Positions 20,902-32,273 of a stretch of 64,000 nt of DNA are shown piece by piece. The translations under genes and the position numbers were made by a program. Positions within the stretch are counted from its first letter, which is position 1, and each line of letters begins with the position of its first letter. The stretch lies in assembly GCA_036563615.1 (NCBI GenBank), contig DATCMB010000022.1:186001-250000 (forward strand). The letters are read 5' to 3'. This DNA comes from Candidatus Binatia bacterium (GTDB lineage Bacteria; Desulfobacterota; Binatia; UBA12015). The notes beneath the pieces are model-generated. The model had not been told where the DNA came from. It made no database searches and saw nothing but the letters and a program-made list of their open reading frames with translations.

Positions 20902-21981
20902 TCAGGGCAGCGCGTCGGCGGCGGTCGCGGCCGCGGTGGCCGCGGCGATCGGCGTGCCGCGACGCCGCATTCCCGCCTTGTCGTACACCGCGTCGATCAC
21001 CCGCATGTTGGCGATCGAGTCCTCGGGACCGGTCGGCACCGGCGCGCCGTGCCGCACGTGCGCGACGAAGGCGCGCAGCTGGTGCACGTAGGTCGCCTCG
21101 CCGCTGACCCGCTCGGTGCGCGTCCCGGCCGGCGTGCGCACCGTCAGGCGGTGGTACACGTGCGGCAGGATCGGGTTCCACACGCGCATCTCGCCGTGGT
21201 CGCCGCGCACGATCGTCCGCACGTCGAGCAGCCGCGCCGACAGCAGCGACACCGTCATGCGGCCCCACGTCCCGTCCGGGAAGCGGAACTCGGCCTCCAT
21301 CAGGCGGTCGATGTCCGGGCCGCGCAGCAGGGCGCGCGCGCGGACCACCTCGGGCTCGCCGCCGACCAGGTGGCGCATCTGGTGGATCGCGTAGCAGCCG
21401 AGGTCCATGGTGGCGCCGCCGCCGAGCGCGTAGTCGAAGCGGATGTCGCGCGGCAGGACGAGCGGCACGCAGAAGTACGACGACACCTCGCGCAGCCGTC
21501 CGAGCTCGCCGCTCGCGACGATCTGCCGCATGCGCTCGGCGAGCGGGTGGTAGCGCCAGTGGAAGGCTTCGACCAGGCGCTTGCCCGTGCGCGCGGCGAC
21601 CTCGGCCATGCGCACCGCCTCGTCGGCGTTCGACGCGAGCGGCTTCTCGCAGAGCACGTGCTTGCCGGCCTCGAGCGCGCGGATCGTCCACGGACCGTGC
21701 AGGGCGTTCGGCAGCGGGTTGTAGATCGCGTCGACGTCGGGCGACGCGAGCAGCGACTCGTACGTCGGGTAGGCGCGCTCGATCCGATGCTTGACGGAGA
21801 AGTCGCCGGCCCGCTGCGCGTCGCGCGCCGCGATGCCGACGACCTTCGCCTCCGGAACCGAAGCGGCCGGACGCACCAGCGCCATCGGCGCGATGCGCGC
21901 GGCGCCGAGGATGCCGATCCGCAGCGGCCCCTCGGCGCGCGCCTCACCGCTGACCTGGACGTCCTCCGGCGGGACGCTCAC
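20902..21981 (-). CDS. Gfo/Idh/MocA-family oxidoreductase
   Basis: A 359-residue NAD(P)-dependent oxidoreductase. The N-terminal Rossmann domain shows LRIGILGAARIAPMALVRPA and the family lysine motif EKPLA; the C-terminal domain has EAFHWRYHPLAERM and GGGATMDLGCYAIHQMRHLVGG, which match dimeric dihydrodiol dehydrogenase and glucose-fructose-oxidoreductase-like members. Start GTG 21981 is chosen because it sits inside the stop codon of the acyl-CoA dehydrogenase gene (21978-21980), giving translational coupling. Substrate is probably a sugar or a cyclic diol; it cannot be decided here. Confidence 0.9.
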   Translation of the reverse strand: MSVPPEDVQVSGEARAEGPLRIGILGAARIAPMALVRPAASVPEAKVVGIAARDAQRAGDFSVKHRIERAYPTYESLLASPDVDAIYNPLPNALHGPWTIRALEAGKHVLCEKPLASNADEAVRMAEVAARTGKRLVEAFHWRYHPLAERMRQIVASGELGRLREVSSYFCVPLVLPRDIRFDYALGGGATMDLGCYAIHQMRHLVGGEPEVVRARALLRGPDIDRLMEAEFRFPDGTWGRMTVSLLSARLLDVRTIVRGDHGEMRVWNPILPHVYHRLTVRTPAGTRTERVSGEATYVHQLRAFVAHVRHGAPVPTGPEDSIANMRVIDAVYDKAGMRRRGTPIAAATAAATAADALP

Positions 21982-23699
21982 AGCCCGAGGATCCGGTTGT
22001 AGCGCTCGAGCCGCGACACGTCGCCGCTCTGGATGCGCTTCGCGTGCATGTCGACCATCAGCATGTTGCGCCGGATGAACGACGCCGCGAGCTCGTACTT
22101 GGTCGGCACCACCTCTGCTTGGAAGAGCAGCTCCGCCGCCACCACCACGTCGATCACCATGTCGCACACCCGCTTCGCGTTGAGCAGCGCGTAGCGCGGA
22201 TCCTCCATCAAGCCGGGCAGCGACGCCGTGATCGCGCCGATGCCGTCGCGCACCAGCTTCGCCTCCTCGGGGAAGCGGTCGTCGAGGTGCTCGAGGTCGG
22301 CGCGCGTCTGCTCGAGCGCGGTGAACAGCGCGCCCTTGCTCATCTCGCGCAGCGCGAAGCTCGCCTGGATCTCGGACGTGCCCTCGTAGATCGTCGTGAT
22401 GATCGAGTCCGAGTGGTAGTGCCCGGCGGGCGACTCGGCCATGTAGCCGATGCCGCCGTGGATCTGGATGCCCGCGCGCGTCACGCGGTTCGAGACTTCG
22501 GTGCTGTAGTACTTGCAGAGCGGCGTGAAGAAGCGGATCAGCTGCGTGTTGCGCTCGAGCTCCTCCTGCAGCGCCGCGCGATCGACGCCCGGATCGTTGC
22601 GGTCGCTCGCGAGGTAGGCCTCGATCGCCGCCGTCATGTCGATCATCGCGCAGGTCCGGTAGAGCAGGGCGCGCGACGACTGGATGTCGAGCGCCATCAG
22701 CGTGAGCATCGACTTCACGAGCGGCTGCTCGATGATCGGCGCGCCGAACTGCACGCGCTCCGAGGCGTACGTGCGCGCTTGACGGTAGGCGGCCTCGGCG
22801 ATGCCGATCGCCTGCGCGGCGACGCCGAGCCGCGCCTGGTTCATGAGGTCGAGCATGGCGCGGAAGCCGTTGCCGCGCTCGCCGAGCAGGAACGCCTCGG
22901 CGTGGTCGAACTCGACGGCGCAGGTCGGCGAGCCGTGGATGCCCATCTTGTTCTCGACGCGCGTCACGCGCACCGTGTTGCGCCGTCCGTCGGGCAGCAC
23001 GACCGGACAGAGCAGCAGGTTGAGGCCGTTGGTCGTGCCCTTCGACTGGTCGTAGGTCGCGGCGTCGCGCGCCAGGACCAGGTGGACGTCCGAGCCGCCG
23101 TTGGTGATGAAGATCTTCGCGCCGTCGATGAACCAGCGGCCGTTCTCCTCGGTGGCGCGCGTCGTGATGCCGCCGAGGTCCGAGCCCGCCTGGGGCTCGG
23201 TCAGGTCCATGCAGCCCTGCAGCTCGCCGGACGCGAACCGCGGCAGGTAGCGCTGCTTGATCTCCTCGCTGCCGTACTTCTGGATGTCACCGGCGACGCC
23301 CGCCTGCAGGCCGACGATCGTCATCAGGCTGGTGTCGGCCCGCGAGACCATCTCGAGGTAATTCGAGTTGAGCAGGACGGGCAGTCCGTAGCCGCCATAC
23401 TTCGGGTCGAGGATCAGGCAGACGAGGCCTGCCTGGCGCAGCTTGTCGTAGCCGCTCGCGATGTGCGGCGGCACGATGACGCGGCCGTCCTCGAGCCGGA
23501 CCTCCTCGTGCCAGTGGTCCTTCGCCTCCGCTTCGATGTCCTCGCAGATCTCGCCGATCGTCTGGAGGATCGTCTTGAAGGTCTCGACCTCGCTGGCGAC
23601 GTCGCCTTCCGAGCCGCGCAAGAGCTTGAAGTAGCGCGCCCAATCGACCCGGTGGTCGATGAACTGGCGCATGTCCTGGTGGAAGAATTCGCGGTTCAT
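21978..23699 (-). CDS. Acyl-CoA dehydrogenase, long form with extra C-terminal domain
   Basis: A 573-residue FAD enzyme with AAGGAGG before ATG 23699. The core has the FAD and acyl-CoA motifs CMDLTEPQAGSDLGG, KIFITNGG, VENKMGIHGSPTCAVEFD, GVAAQAIGIAEAAY and IHGGIGYMAESP, then YEGTSEIQ with catalytic Glu439. It is about 190 residues longer than the usual 380-residue enzymes, with a helical C-terminal domain (QTRADLEHLDDRFPEEAKLVRDGIGA...) like the DmdC/FadE-type long members. It oxidises an acyl-CoA to the enoyl-CoA with an electron-transfer flavoprotein; chain length unknown. Confidence 0.95.
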   Translation of the reverse strand: MNREFFHQDMRQFIDHRVDWARYFKLLRGSEGDVASEVETFKTILQTIGEICEDIEAEAKDHWHEEVRLEDGRVIVPPHIASGYDKLRQAGLVCLILDPKYGGYGLPVLLNSNYLEMVSRADTSLMTIVGLQAGVAGDIQKYGSEEIKQRYLPRFASGELQGCMDLTEPQAGSDLGGITTRATEENGRWFIDGAKIFITNGGSDVHLVLARDAATYDQSKGTTNGLNLLLCPVVLPDGRRNTVRVTRVENKMGIHGSPTCAVEFDHAEAFLLGERGNGFRAMLDLMNQARLGVAAQAIGIAEAAYRQARTYASERVQFGAPIIEQPLVKSMLTLMALDIQSSRALLYRTCAMIDMTAAIEAYLASDRNDPGVDRAALQEELERNTQLIRFFTPLCKYYSTEVSNRVTRAGIQIHGGIGYMAESPAGHYHSDSIITTIYEGTSEIQASFALREMSKGALFTALEQTRADLEHLDDRFPEEAKLVRDGIGAITASLPGLMEDPRYALLNAKRVCDMVIDVVVAAELLFQAEVVPTKYELAASFIRRNMLMVDMHAKRIQSGDVSRLERYNRILGL

Positions 23700-23837
23700 C
23701 CCGGCCTCCTTATCATGCAGCGCGTCATCGTCGAGCCGGGACGTGAGGGGGCTCGCGGGCCGTCCGCGAGGGGGACGCGCGTCGTCGGCGTCAGGATCTG
23801 CTGGCCGCGCGTGTCGCGATGCGCCGCCGGGCGTGCG

Positions 23838-24278
23838 TCAAGCTCCGCCGGCGGCGAGGCCGACCTCCTGGCCGTGCGACAGCTCGAGCGTGTGGCCGTC
23901 GGGGTCGGCGAGCATCGCGAAGTAGCCGACCGGCGCTCCGGCGTCGATCGGCCCCATGCGCAGGCGCCCTTCGGCGCGGGCGACGTCGCACAGGCGGTCG
24001 ACGTCCTCGCGGGTCGCGCAGCCGACGCCCAGGTGCGCGAGCCCCTCGAGCCGCTCCTCGACGCGCTCGACCTCGATCAGCACGATCACGAACGGGCGCG
24101 TGCCGTCCGCGAGCCACACCACCTCGCGTCCGGTCGACGGGTCGCGCCGCCGGTGCACGACGTGCATCGCCGCATAGCGTTCGTAGAACGCGACGCTCGC
24201 CGCCGGGTCCGCGACCGGCAGCGCGACGTGCGTCAAGCCGACGTCGGACATGCGCTGCCCCGGTTTGCGCTTCGCCAT
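23838..24278 (-). CDS. VOC (glyoxalase-fold) protein
   Basis: A protein of up to 146 residues; ATG 24278 is used, but ATG 24251 (SDVGLTHVALPV...) is equally possible and gives the more usual domain start. The two-module VOC pattern is clear: LTHVALPVADPAASVAFYERYAAM with a His ligand, LAHLGVGCATREDVDRLCDVARAEG, and GYFAMLADPDGHTLELSHGQEVG with the terminal Glu. Glyoxalases, fosfomycin-resistance-like transferases and extradiol dioxygenases share this fold. No partner gene tells the function. Confidence 0.85.
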   Translation of the reverse strand: MAKRKPGQRMSDVGLTHVALPVADPAASVAFYERYAAMHVVHRRRDPSTGREVVWLADGTRPFVIVLIEVERVEERLEGLAHLGVGCATREDVDRLCDVARAEGRLRMGPIDAGAPVGYFAMLADPDGHTLELSHGQEVGLAAGGA

Positions 24279-24440
24279 CGCACGATCGCCACGCTCCGGC
24301 GTTCGGCGATCTGCCGCTTGACCGCCCGCCTCCGAGCGGGCACCGTTGTTGGCTGTTGTCCAGGGGTCCGCCGCGCCGTCGGAAACCGGCCGCCTTCGGG
24401 ACTTCTGGCAGGAACCGCTCGAACCGAAGGAGGTCGATCG

Positions 24441-25295
24441 ATGTCAGTACGCCGTTCCATTGCGTTGCTTGGTCTGCTGCTCGTTCCGGGGGTCGTGCTG
24501 CCCGGTGCGACGTCCGCCGCAGACCAGGATACGCTGATCAAGTACTACCGCAAAAAGAACAACGTCCCGCCGAGCGAGACCGTCACGGTGAAGGACGTCA
24601 AGGACTCGCCGATCAAGGGCGCGAAGCAGGGCGTCCTCGAGATCGGCACGCCGCCGCGCGCGCGCCAGGTGCCGTTCACCGCGTCGTCCGACTTCCGCTA
24701 CGTGATCTTCGCCGAGGTCGACGACGTCACCGTCGATCCCGCGAAGGCGGTGATGGACAAGGTGTCGCTGAAGAACGAGGTCTGTCGCGGTCCGAAGGAC
24801 GCGAAGGTGACCATCATCGAGTACTCGGACTTCCAGTGCCCGTTCTGCGCCAAGGGCTACAACACGATCGAGAACGAGGTGCTGACCGAGTACAAGGACA
24901 AGGTCCGCTTCTGCTACAAGCACCTGCCGCTGCCGTTCCATCCGTGGGCCGAGCCGAGCGCCATCGCGATGGAGTGCATGAAGCAGCAGAACCCCGACGC
25001 GGCCTGGGCGGTCTACCGCGGCTTCTTCGAGAAGCAGAAGGAAGTGACGCCGGCGAACGTCAAGGAGAAGGCGCTCGAGTTCGCGGCCAACGACAAGATC
25101 GACAAGGCCAAGTTCGAGGAGTGCTTCGACAAGAAGGAGACCCTCGACAAGGTCAAGGCGGACAAGGCCGAGGCGACCTCGCTCGGTCTGACCGGTACGC
25201 CGTCGTTCGTGATCAACGGCCGCATGGTGAAGGGCGCCCAGCCGGCGGCGAACTTCAAGGCCATCATCGACGACGAGCTCGCGTCGGCGAAGTGA
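24441..25295 (+). CDS. Exported DsbA-like thioredoxin-fold protein
   Basis: A 284-residue exported protein with AAGGAGG before ATG 24441. It has a signal peptide (LLGLLLVPGVVLPGATSA), an N-terminal extension of about 110 residues, then a DsbA/thioredoxin_4 domain: IIEYSDFQCPFCAKGYNTIE with the CPFC active site, a helical insertion, and TGTPSFVINGRMVKGAQP with the cis-Pro loop. Domain and site match periplasmic thiol-disulfide oxidoreductases of the DsbA/BdbD class. The N-terminal part (YYRKKNNVPPSETVTVKDVKDSPIKGAKQGVLEI) resembles extensions found in DsbA-like proteins of delta-type bacteria. A hairpin follows the stop. Confidence 0.93.
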   Translation: MSVRRSIALLGLLLVPGVVLPGATSAADQDTLIKYYRKKNNVPPSETVTVKDVKDSPIKGAKQGVLEIGTPPRARQVPFTASSDFRYVIFAEVDDVTVDPAKAVMDKVSLKNEVCRGPKDAKVTIIEYSDFQCPFCAKGYNTIENEVLTEYKDKVRFCYKHLPLPFHPWAEPSAIAMECMKQQNPDAAWAVYRGFFEKQKEVTPANVKEKALEFAANDKIDKAKFEECFDKKETLDKVKADKAEATSLGLTGTPSFVINGRMVKGAQPAANFKAIIDDELASAK

Positions 25296-25300
25296 GCAGC

Positions 25301-25333
25301 GCGGGGACGTGTCGCACGCCGGCACGTCCCCGC
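25301..25333 (+). terminator. Stem-loop after the DsbA-like gene
   Basis: A perfect inverted repeat of 11-base arms, GCGGGGACGTG (25301-25311) and its complement (25323-25333), with an 11-base loop, beginning five bases after the stop. There is no U-tract, so it may work with Rho or simply protect the 3' end. Confidence 0.6.
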
Positions 25334-25679
25334 ATCCATCCCGCCGCTCCCGCGTCCCGACGTGACGCCGCGCGCTCGCGTGGCGGCGTGCCGTCCCCGT
25401 CGCGGGTGCTAAAGTGCGCCGGCCAGGGACGGCCGGATGCTTCACGTCGATTCTCACGCTCTGGCGGCGACCCCCGCCGTCAATCATCGGGCGCGCGCTG
25501 CGCGCCTGGCGCAACGGGCGCGCGACACGCGCCTGACGCATCACACCCGCCACGCGCGTCACGCGCGCCCCACGGGCGCGTTCCCGCGTCGACCGTACGC
25601 GGGCGGCGACACGCCGTGGCTGCGCTGACGGAGCCGCCGCGACGTGCACGGCTCGCGTGACAGCGGAAGGGCAGGGGCG
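25334..25679. other. Intergenic stretch without a recognisable gene
   Basis: About 350 bases between the hairpin and the FIST gene. The middle (roughly 25490-25570) is low-complexity and made of CGCGC, CACGC and CGCGCC runs. A 63-codon frame (25437-25628) is open, but its His/Arg/Ala-rich product looks like translated repeat sequence, and it has no ribosome-binding site. I see no tRNA, promoter element or conserved structure. Confidence 0.5.
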
Positions 25680-26864
<1,185 letters not shown>

Positions 26865-26949
26865 CGAGCTCGCGCGCTCGCGCGGGCTCACGGTGGCGTC
26901 ACGGGTCTGCGGTGGACCCGGCTGCGCCGCCCCGATAGACGCGTACGAC

Positions 26950-28673
26950 GTGCCCGTGGACGTACCCGCCTGGTGCCGCTCCGTGGCCGGCGAGGGCCCG
27001 GTGCTCGTGGTCGTGCCGCACGGCGGACTGTGCGCGCACGATCTGCTCGAGCTGCGTCGCGGCGGCACGCTGCGCGGCAACGACCTGCACACCGGCGAGG
27101 TCGCGCGCGCGCTCGCGCAGCGCCTCGGCGCGTCGCTGATCGAGAACCTCGCGGTCGACCGCAACCAGCTCGATCTGAACCGCGTCGACGAGGTCACGAC
27201 CCACGCGCCGTGGTTTCTCGACCTGCTGCGCGAGCACCTCGGACGCATCCTCGCGCGCCACGCGCACGCCGAGGTGCTGTTCGTGCACGGCTGGCACGTC
27301 GTGCAGCCGACCTGCGACGTCGGCGTCGGGGCGCGGCTCGCGACACCGACGGAGGCGGCGAAGCTCGCGCCGCGGCTCACGGCGTCGCCGAGCTACGTCG
27401 CGAGCGCGCTCGACACGCTGCGCGCGCTCGGCGCACGCGACGGCATCCACACGACTTTCGGCGAGCGCTGGCCTGCGGCGCACCCGAACAACGTCATGCA
27501 GCTCTTCCGTCGCGTGCCGCGCGCGACCGGCGGGCCGTGCGCGGCGCTCGCGGATCTGACCGCGTCGGGGCGCACGCACGCGGTGCAGCTCGAGCTCGGC
27601 GCGCCGCTGCGCTTCCCGGGCGCCTGGCGCGAGCGCTTCGTCGCCGCGGCGGCCGCGGCGTTCGGAGGCGCAGCGCAGCGCGCGAACGTGGACGCGGGCG
27701 CGAGCGTGGCGACGCCGTCCGCAGCGCTCGTCGCGCCGCGTGGGCACGCCGACGCGCGGCGTGGGCACGGCGACGCCGCGCAGCGTGCGGCCGCGGCGAC
27801 GGCCGGCGCGCATGCACCCGTGCGCGGCGTCGCGCTGCAGGCGCACGACGCCGCGGTCGGCGCGCACGGCCTCGGCATCGTCGCCGGCCTGGGCGCGCTC
27901 GGACCCGACGAGATCGGCGGACGCCTGCTGCTCCTGCCCGGCGGCCAGCGCGTGCTGCTCTTCACCGGACACGGCCGCCCACGCGCCGACGGCCGCCTCG
28001 CGCTCGCCGGGCTCGAGGCGGAGATCGGCGAGCACACGGCCTGGGTTCGCTTCCGCGGACCGCTGCTCGACATCCCCGATGCCGCGCTCTACTTCCGCGA
28101 CGAGCGCGCGCAGCTCGCGGCCCGCGTCGTCGGCGCCGACGTCGAGCTGCACTACGCGACGAGCGAAGCGCGCACCTGGGGGTGGCTCGAGGGGCGCGTC
28201 AGGCTCGACGGCGCCGTGCTGCGCGTCGGCGCGACGGCGTTCACCGATCCCGTGCTCGCGCGTCTCGCGCCGGAGCGTCCGGGCGTGCGCCTGCGCCTCG
28301 TCGCCTCGTTCGGCGCCGACCTCGGCGCGGTCGCGGATCTCGACCCCGGCGAGCCCGCGTCGTCGCTGCGGCTGCTCGGGGACGACGGCGCGACGGCGCT
28401 CGCGCTCGCCGAGGAGGCCGACGGTGCGCACGCGCCGCTGCCGGACGTCGTGCCGGGACGGCTCACGCCGCCTTTCGCGCTCGCGCTGCGCGGCGGTGGC
28501 GCGCTGCGCTGCACGCCGCGCAGCCACGTCACCATCCTGCGTCCGGTGCGTCCCGGGCTGTTCGCGCGGGTGACCTTCGGCGTCGCGGGCTACGCGCTCG
28601 GCGAGCGACGTGGTAGCGGCTTCTACGAGCACACGACCGCGTTCGCCTGCGGCGCGGACGCCCGCGAGCCGAC

Positions 28674-28677
<4 letters not shown>
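26950..28677 (+). CDS. N-formylglutamate-amidohydrolase-like protein with C-terminal beta-rich domain
   Basis: A protein of about 575 residues. The N-terminal ~230 residues look like N-formylglutamate amidohydrolase ([55 protein letters not shown]): conserved His and Glu for a Zn peptidase-like site. A low-complexity Ala/Gly/His linker (about 240-290) joins a second domain of about 280 residues ([22 protein letters not shown]...[21 protein letters not shown]...), which I do not recognise and which seems beta-rich. The start is uncertain: GTG 26950, GTG 26956 or GTG 26893. The stop overlaps ltaE by ATGA. Confidence 0.7.
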
Positions 28678-29690
<1,013 letters not shown>

Positions 29691-30082
29691 GGCGCGCGAG
29701 CCGCTCGGCCTGAGCTGCTCACGGCGTCGCACGAGCGGCGTCCGTCGCGCTGCCCGGCCCGGTCGCGGCCGCGCTCTGCCGCACGAGCTGCGCGCGTCCC
29801 GGCTCCTCGCCAGCGCGCAGCGCACTGCGCATGTCGGTCGCCTCCTGCGACCGTTCGCCGCGCCGCAGGTGCGGATGCGCCAGCGCGCGTGCGATGGCGG
29901 TGAATGGCGCCGCGGCGGGTGACGTCCATGTCGGGCAGGCGCCGCGCCGGGGACGCGGGCTCGTTCTTTGGCACGAAACGACCGATGCAACGACCGGTGC
30001 GAATGCGACTTGCACGGGGCCGCTGGAGCGGCCACAACGATCGCCGGGCGGCGCTGCGTCGAACGCCTCGGGAGAGCATCGG
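29691..30082. other. Intergenic stretch before the subtilase gene
   Basis: About 390 bases with no gene I can support. Open frames here are continuations or antisense of neighbours. I see no clear terminator for ltaE and no recognisable operator. The subtilase promoter should lie in the last ~150 bases. Confidence 0.45.
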
Positions 30083-32209
30083 ATGGCGGACATGAGAGCG
30101 AGCGCTGACCCACGGACGAGCTGCACGACCTCGCGCGCGAGGCGGCGGCTGGATGTCGCCCGCGCGCCGCTCTCGGCCGGTGCGCTGCTCGTCGCTCTCG
30201 CGCTGCTCGTGACCGGGGCGCTGCTGCCGACCGCCGTCCAGGCCGGCGACGTCGGACGCCTGATGGCGATCGCCCGCGAGCGCGGCACCGCGCGCGTGCT
30301 GGTCCGGCTCGACGTCCCGGAGGCGGCCGCGGCGGCGCCCGATGCCTCCGAGGCCTCTCGGGTCGCGTCGCGGCGCACGGCGATCCGCGCGTCGCGAGCC
30401 AAGCTCGCGCGCGACCTCGGCAGCACCGCGTGGGCGGTGGCGCGCGAGTTCGACACGATCCCGTACGTCGCGCTCGAGGTCACGCCCGCAGCGCTCACGG
30501 CGCTGACGCTGTCCGGCGCGGTCGTCGACGTCGAGGAGGACCGCCTCGAGAAGGTCATGCTGCCCGAGAGCGTGCCGCTGATCGGCGGCGACGCCGCGTG
30601 GAGCGCCGGCTTCGACGGCGACGGCTGGGTGGTCGCGATCCTCGACACCGGGGCGCTGCGCACGCACCCGTTTCTCGCCGGCAAGATCGTCGACGAGGCG
30701 TGCTTCTCCCGCACCGGCGACTGCCCCAACGGTCAGACCGAGCAGTTCGGACCCGGCGCAGGTGCGCCGTGCGCGTACGCGGAGATCGCGTGCCAGCACG
30801 GGACGCACGTCGCCGGCATCGCGGCGGGCCGCAACGCGGAGTTCGCCGGCGTCGCGCGCGGCGCGGGCATCATCTCGATCCAGGTGTTCTCGCGCTTCGA
30901 GGGGCGCGACTGCGACGACGACATCGAGGACCCGTGCGCGAAGTCCTACACGTCCGACACGATCGCGGCGCTCGAGTGGCTCTACGAGATGCGCAACACG
31001 TACAAGATCGCGGCGGCCAACCTGAGCCTCGGCGGCGGCAGCTTCTCCTCGCAGGCGACGTGCGACATGCAGGACGGCGCGCGCAAGGCGGCGATCGACC
31101 TGCTGCGCTCGGTCGGCATCGTGACCGTCGCGGCGTCGGGCAACGAGGCGAGCACGAGCGCGCTCTCGGCGCCGGGCTGCATCAGCTCCGCGGTGAGCGT
31201 CGGCGCGGTGAACAAGGGCGACCAGATCGCGGGCTTCTCGAACTCGGCGTCGTTCTTGACGCTGCTCGCGCCGGGCACGTCGATCTGGTCCTCGGTGCCG
31301 CCGGACGGCTTCGAGTTCGTCTCCGGAACCTCCGAGTCGACGCCGCACGTCGCGGGCGCGTTCGCCATCCTGAACCAGCGCCTCGGCCGCGGCGACGTCG
31401 ACCTCGTGCTCTCCATCCTGCAGCAGACCGGCGTGCCGATCCGCGACCCGCGCAACGGCGTCGTCAAGCCCAGAATCGACATCCTCGCGGCGCTCGAGGC
31501 GCTGCCGATCGGCAACCCGTCGGGCCTGCAGATCACGCCGGATCAGGCGCGCACGCTGATCAGCAAGGACGTCGGCAACGAGCGCTGGGCGATCAGCTAC
31601 AACCCGGAGGACCAGACGATCACGGGCAACGTGTTCGACGCGAGCGGCGGGCCGCCGAAGTTCGTCTGGTGCGAGCGCACGGGCGACGACGGCAACCCCG
31701 ATCCGTACGACGTGCAGATCGACTTCGCGTGCTCCGGCGCCGACGCCTGCACGGGATCGTCGTGCCCCGTCGACGACTGGACGTTCATCGGCGAGGTGCC
31801 GCTGCCGGGCTCGTTCCTGCTGCCGCCGCGCGGCCAGGTCGCGAGCACGGGCGGCGCGGCGCCGGGGCCCGGTGGAACGTCCGGCGGGAGCGGCCGGCCG
31901 TCCGGCCTGCAGATCACGCCCGACCGGCGCCGCACGCTGATCAGCAAGGACGTCGGCAGCGAGCGCTGGGCGATCACGCTCAACCCGGACCAGACGGTCA
32001 CCGGCAACGTCTTCCAGGCGAACGGTGCCGAGCCGAGCTTCGTCTGGTGCGAGCGCACCGGCGACGACGGCAACCCGGATCCGGCGCGCGTCATCATCTC
32101 GTTCTCCTGCTTCGGCGCGGATCGCTGCCAGCAGCAGAGCTGCTCGCCCGACGAGTGGACGTTCATCGGCGACGTGGAGCTGCCGGGCTCGTTCTTCCTG
32201 CCGGGCTGA
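30083..32209 (+). CDS. Exported S8-family serine protease (subtilase)
   Basis: A 708-residue exported protease. Start ATG 30083 (or 30092) precedes a long basic n-region and the hydrophobic segment LSAGALLVALALLVTGALLPTAVQA. Residues about 60-165 look like an I9-type propeptide. The catalytic triad is visible: Asp188 (VAILDTGALRTHP), His239 (CQHGTHVAGIAAG) and Ser417 (VSGTSESTPHVAG, where the usual GTSMATPHVAG has Glu-Ser instead of Met-Ala). The C-terminus holds two copies of a ~100-residue Cys-containing module (annotated separately). It probably degrades extracellular or periplasmic protein. Neighbours give no substrate clue. Confidence 0.93.
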   Translation: MADMRASADPRTSCTTSRARRRLDVARAPLSAGALLVALALLVTGALLPTAVQAGDVGRLMAIARERGTARVLVRLDVPEAAAAAPDASEASRVASRRTAIRASRAKLARDLGSTAWAVAREFDTIPYVALEVTPAALTALTLSGAVVDVEEDRLEKVMLPESVPLIGGDAAWSAGFDGDGWVVAILDTGALRTHPFLAGKIVDEACFSRTGDCPNGQTEQFGPGAGAPCAYAEIACQHGTHVAGIAAGRNAEFAGVARGAGIISIQVFSRFEGRDCDDDIEDPCAKSYTSDTIAALEWLYEMRNTYKIAAANLSLGGGSFSSQATCDMQDGARKAAIDLLRSVGIVTVAASGNEASTSALSAPGCISSAVSVGAVNKGDQIAGFSNSASFLTLLAPGTSIWSSVPPDGFEFVSGTSESTPHVAGAFAILNQRLGRGDVDLVLSILQQTGVPIRDPRNGVVKPRIDILAALEALPIGNPSGLQITPDQARTLISKDVGNERWAISYNPEDQTITGNVFDASGGPPKFVWCERTGDDGNPDPYDVQIDFACSGADACTGSSCPVDDWTFIGEVPLPGSFLLPPRGQVASTGGAAPGPGGTSGGSGRPSGLQITPDRRRTLISKDVGSERWAITLNPDQTVTGNVFQANGAEPSFVWCERTGDDGNPDPARVIISFSCFGADRCQQQSCSPDEWTFIGDVELPGSFFLPG
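31517..32206 (+). repeat. Duplicated C-terminal module of the subtilase
   Basis: Two in-frame copies of one ~100-residue unit, about 127 codons apart (31517-31822 and 31898-32206), joined by a Gly/Pro linker. Each starts PSGLQITPD, contains RTLISKDVG-ERWAI and FVWCERTGDDGNPDP, carries four Cys and ends with DEWTFIG-type sequence then LPGSF-LP. The arrangement suggests a substrate- or surface-binding domain. Confidence 0.85.
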
Positions 32210-32273
32210 GCAGGACGGACGCGCGCGTCGCCGGGAGTTGACCCGGGCCACGTTCGGGCCGAAAGCTGGAAGC

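Noticed and set aside
22044-24440. A long plus-strand frame running into the DsbA-like gene
   Set aside because: The part before 24441 is antisense to the acyl-CoA dehydrogenase gene; the real start is ATG 24441 with AAGGAGG and a signal peptide.
25437-25628. A 63-codon frame before the FIST gene
   Set aside because: It has no ribosome-binding site, a repeat-like His/Arg/Ala product and no signal or domain.
29904-30095. Possible small gene before the subtilase
   Set aside because: It has no start signal, an Arg-rich product, and it overlaps the subtilase start region.
32210-32273. Possible cobalamin riboswitch before eutB
   Set aside because: Only 64 bases separate the genes and no B12-box-like sequence is visible.
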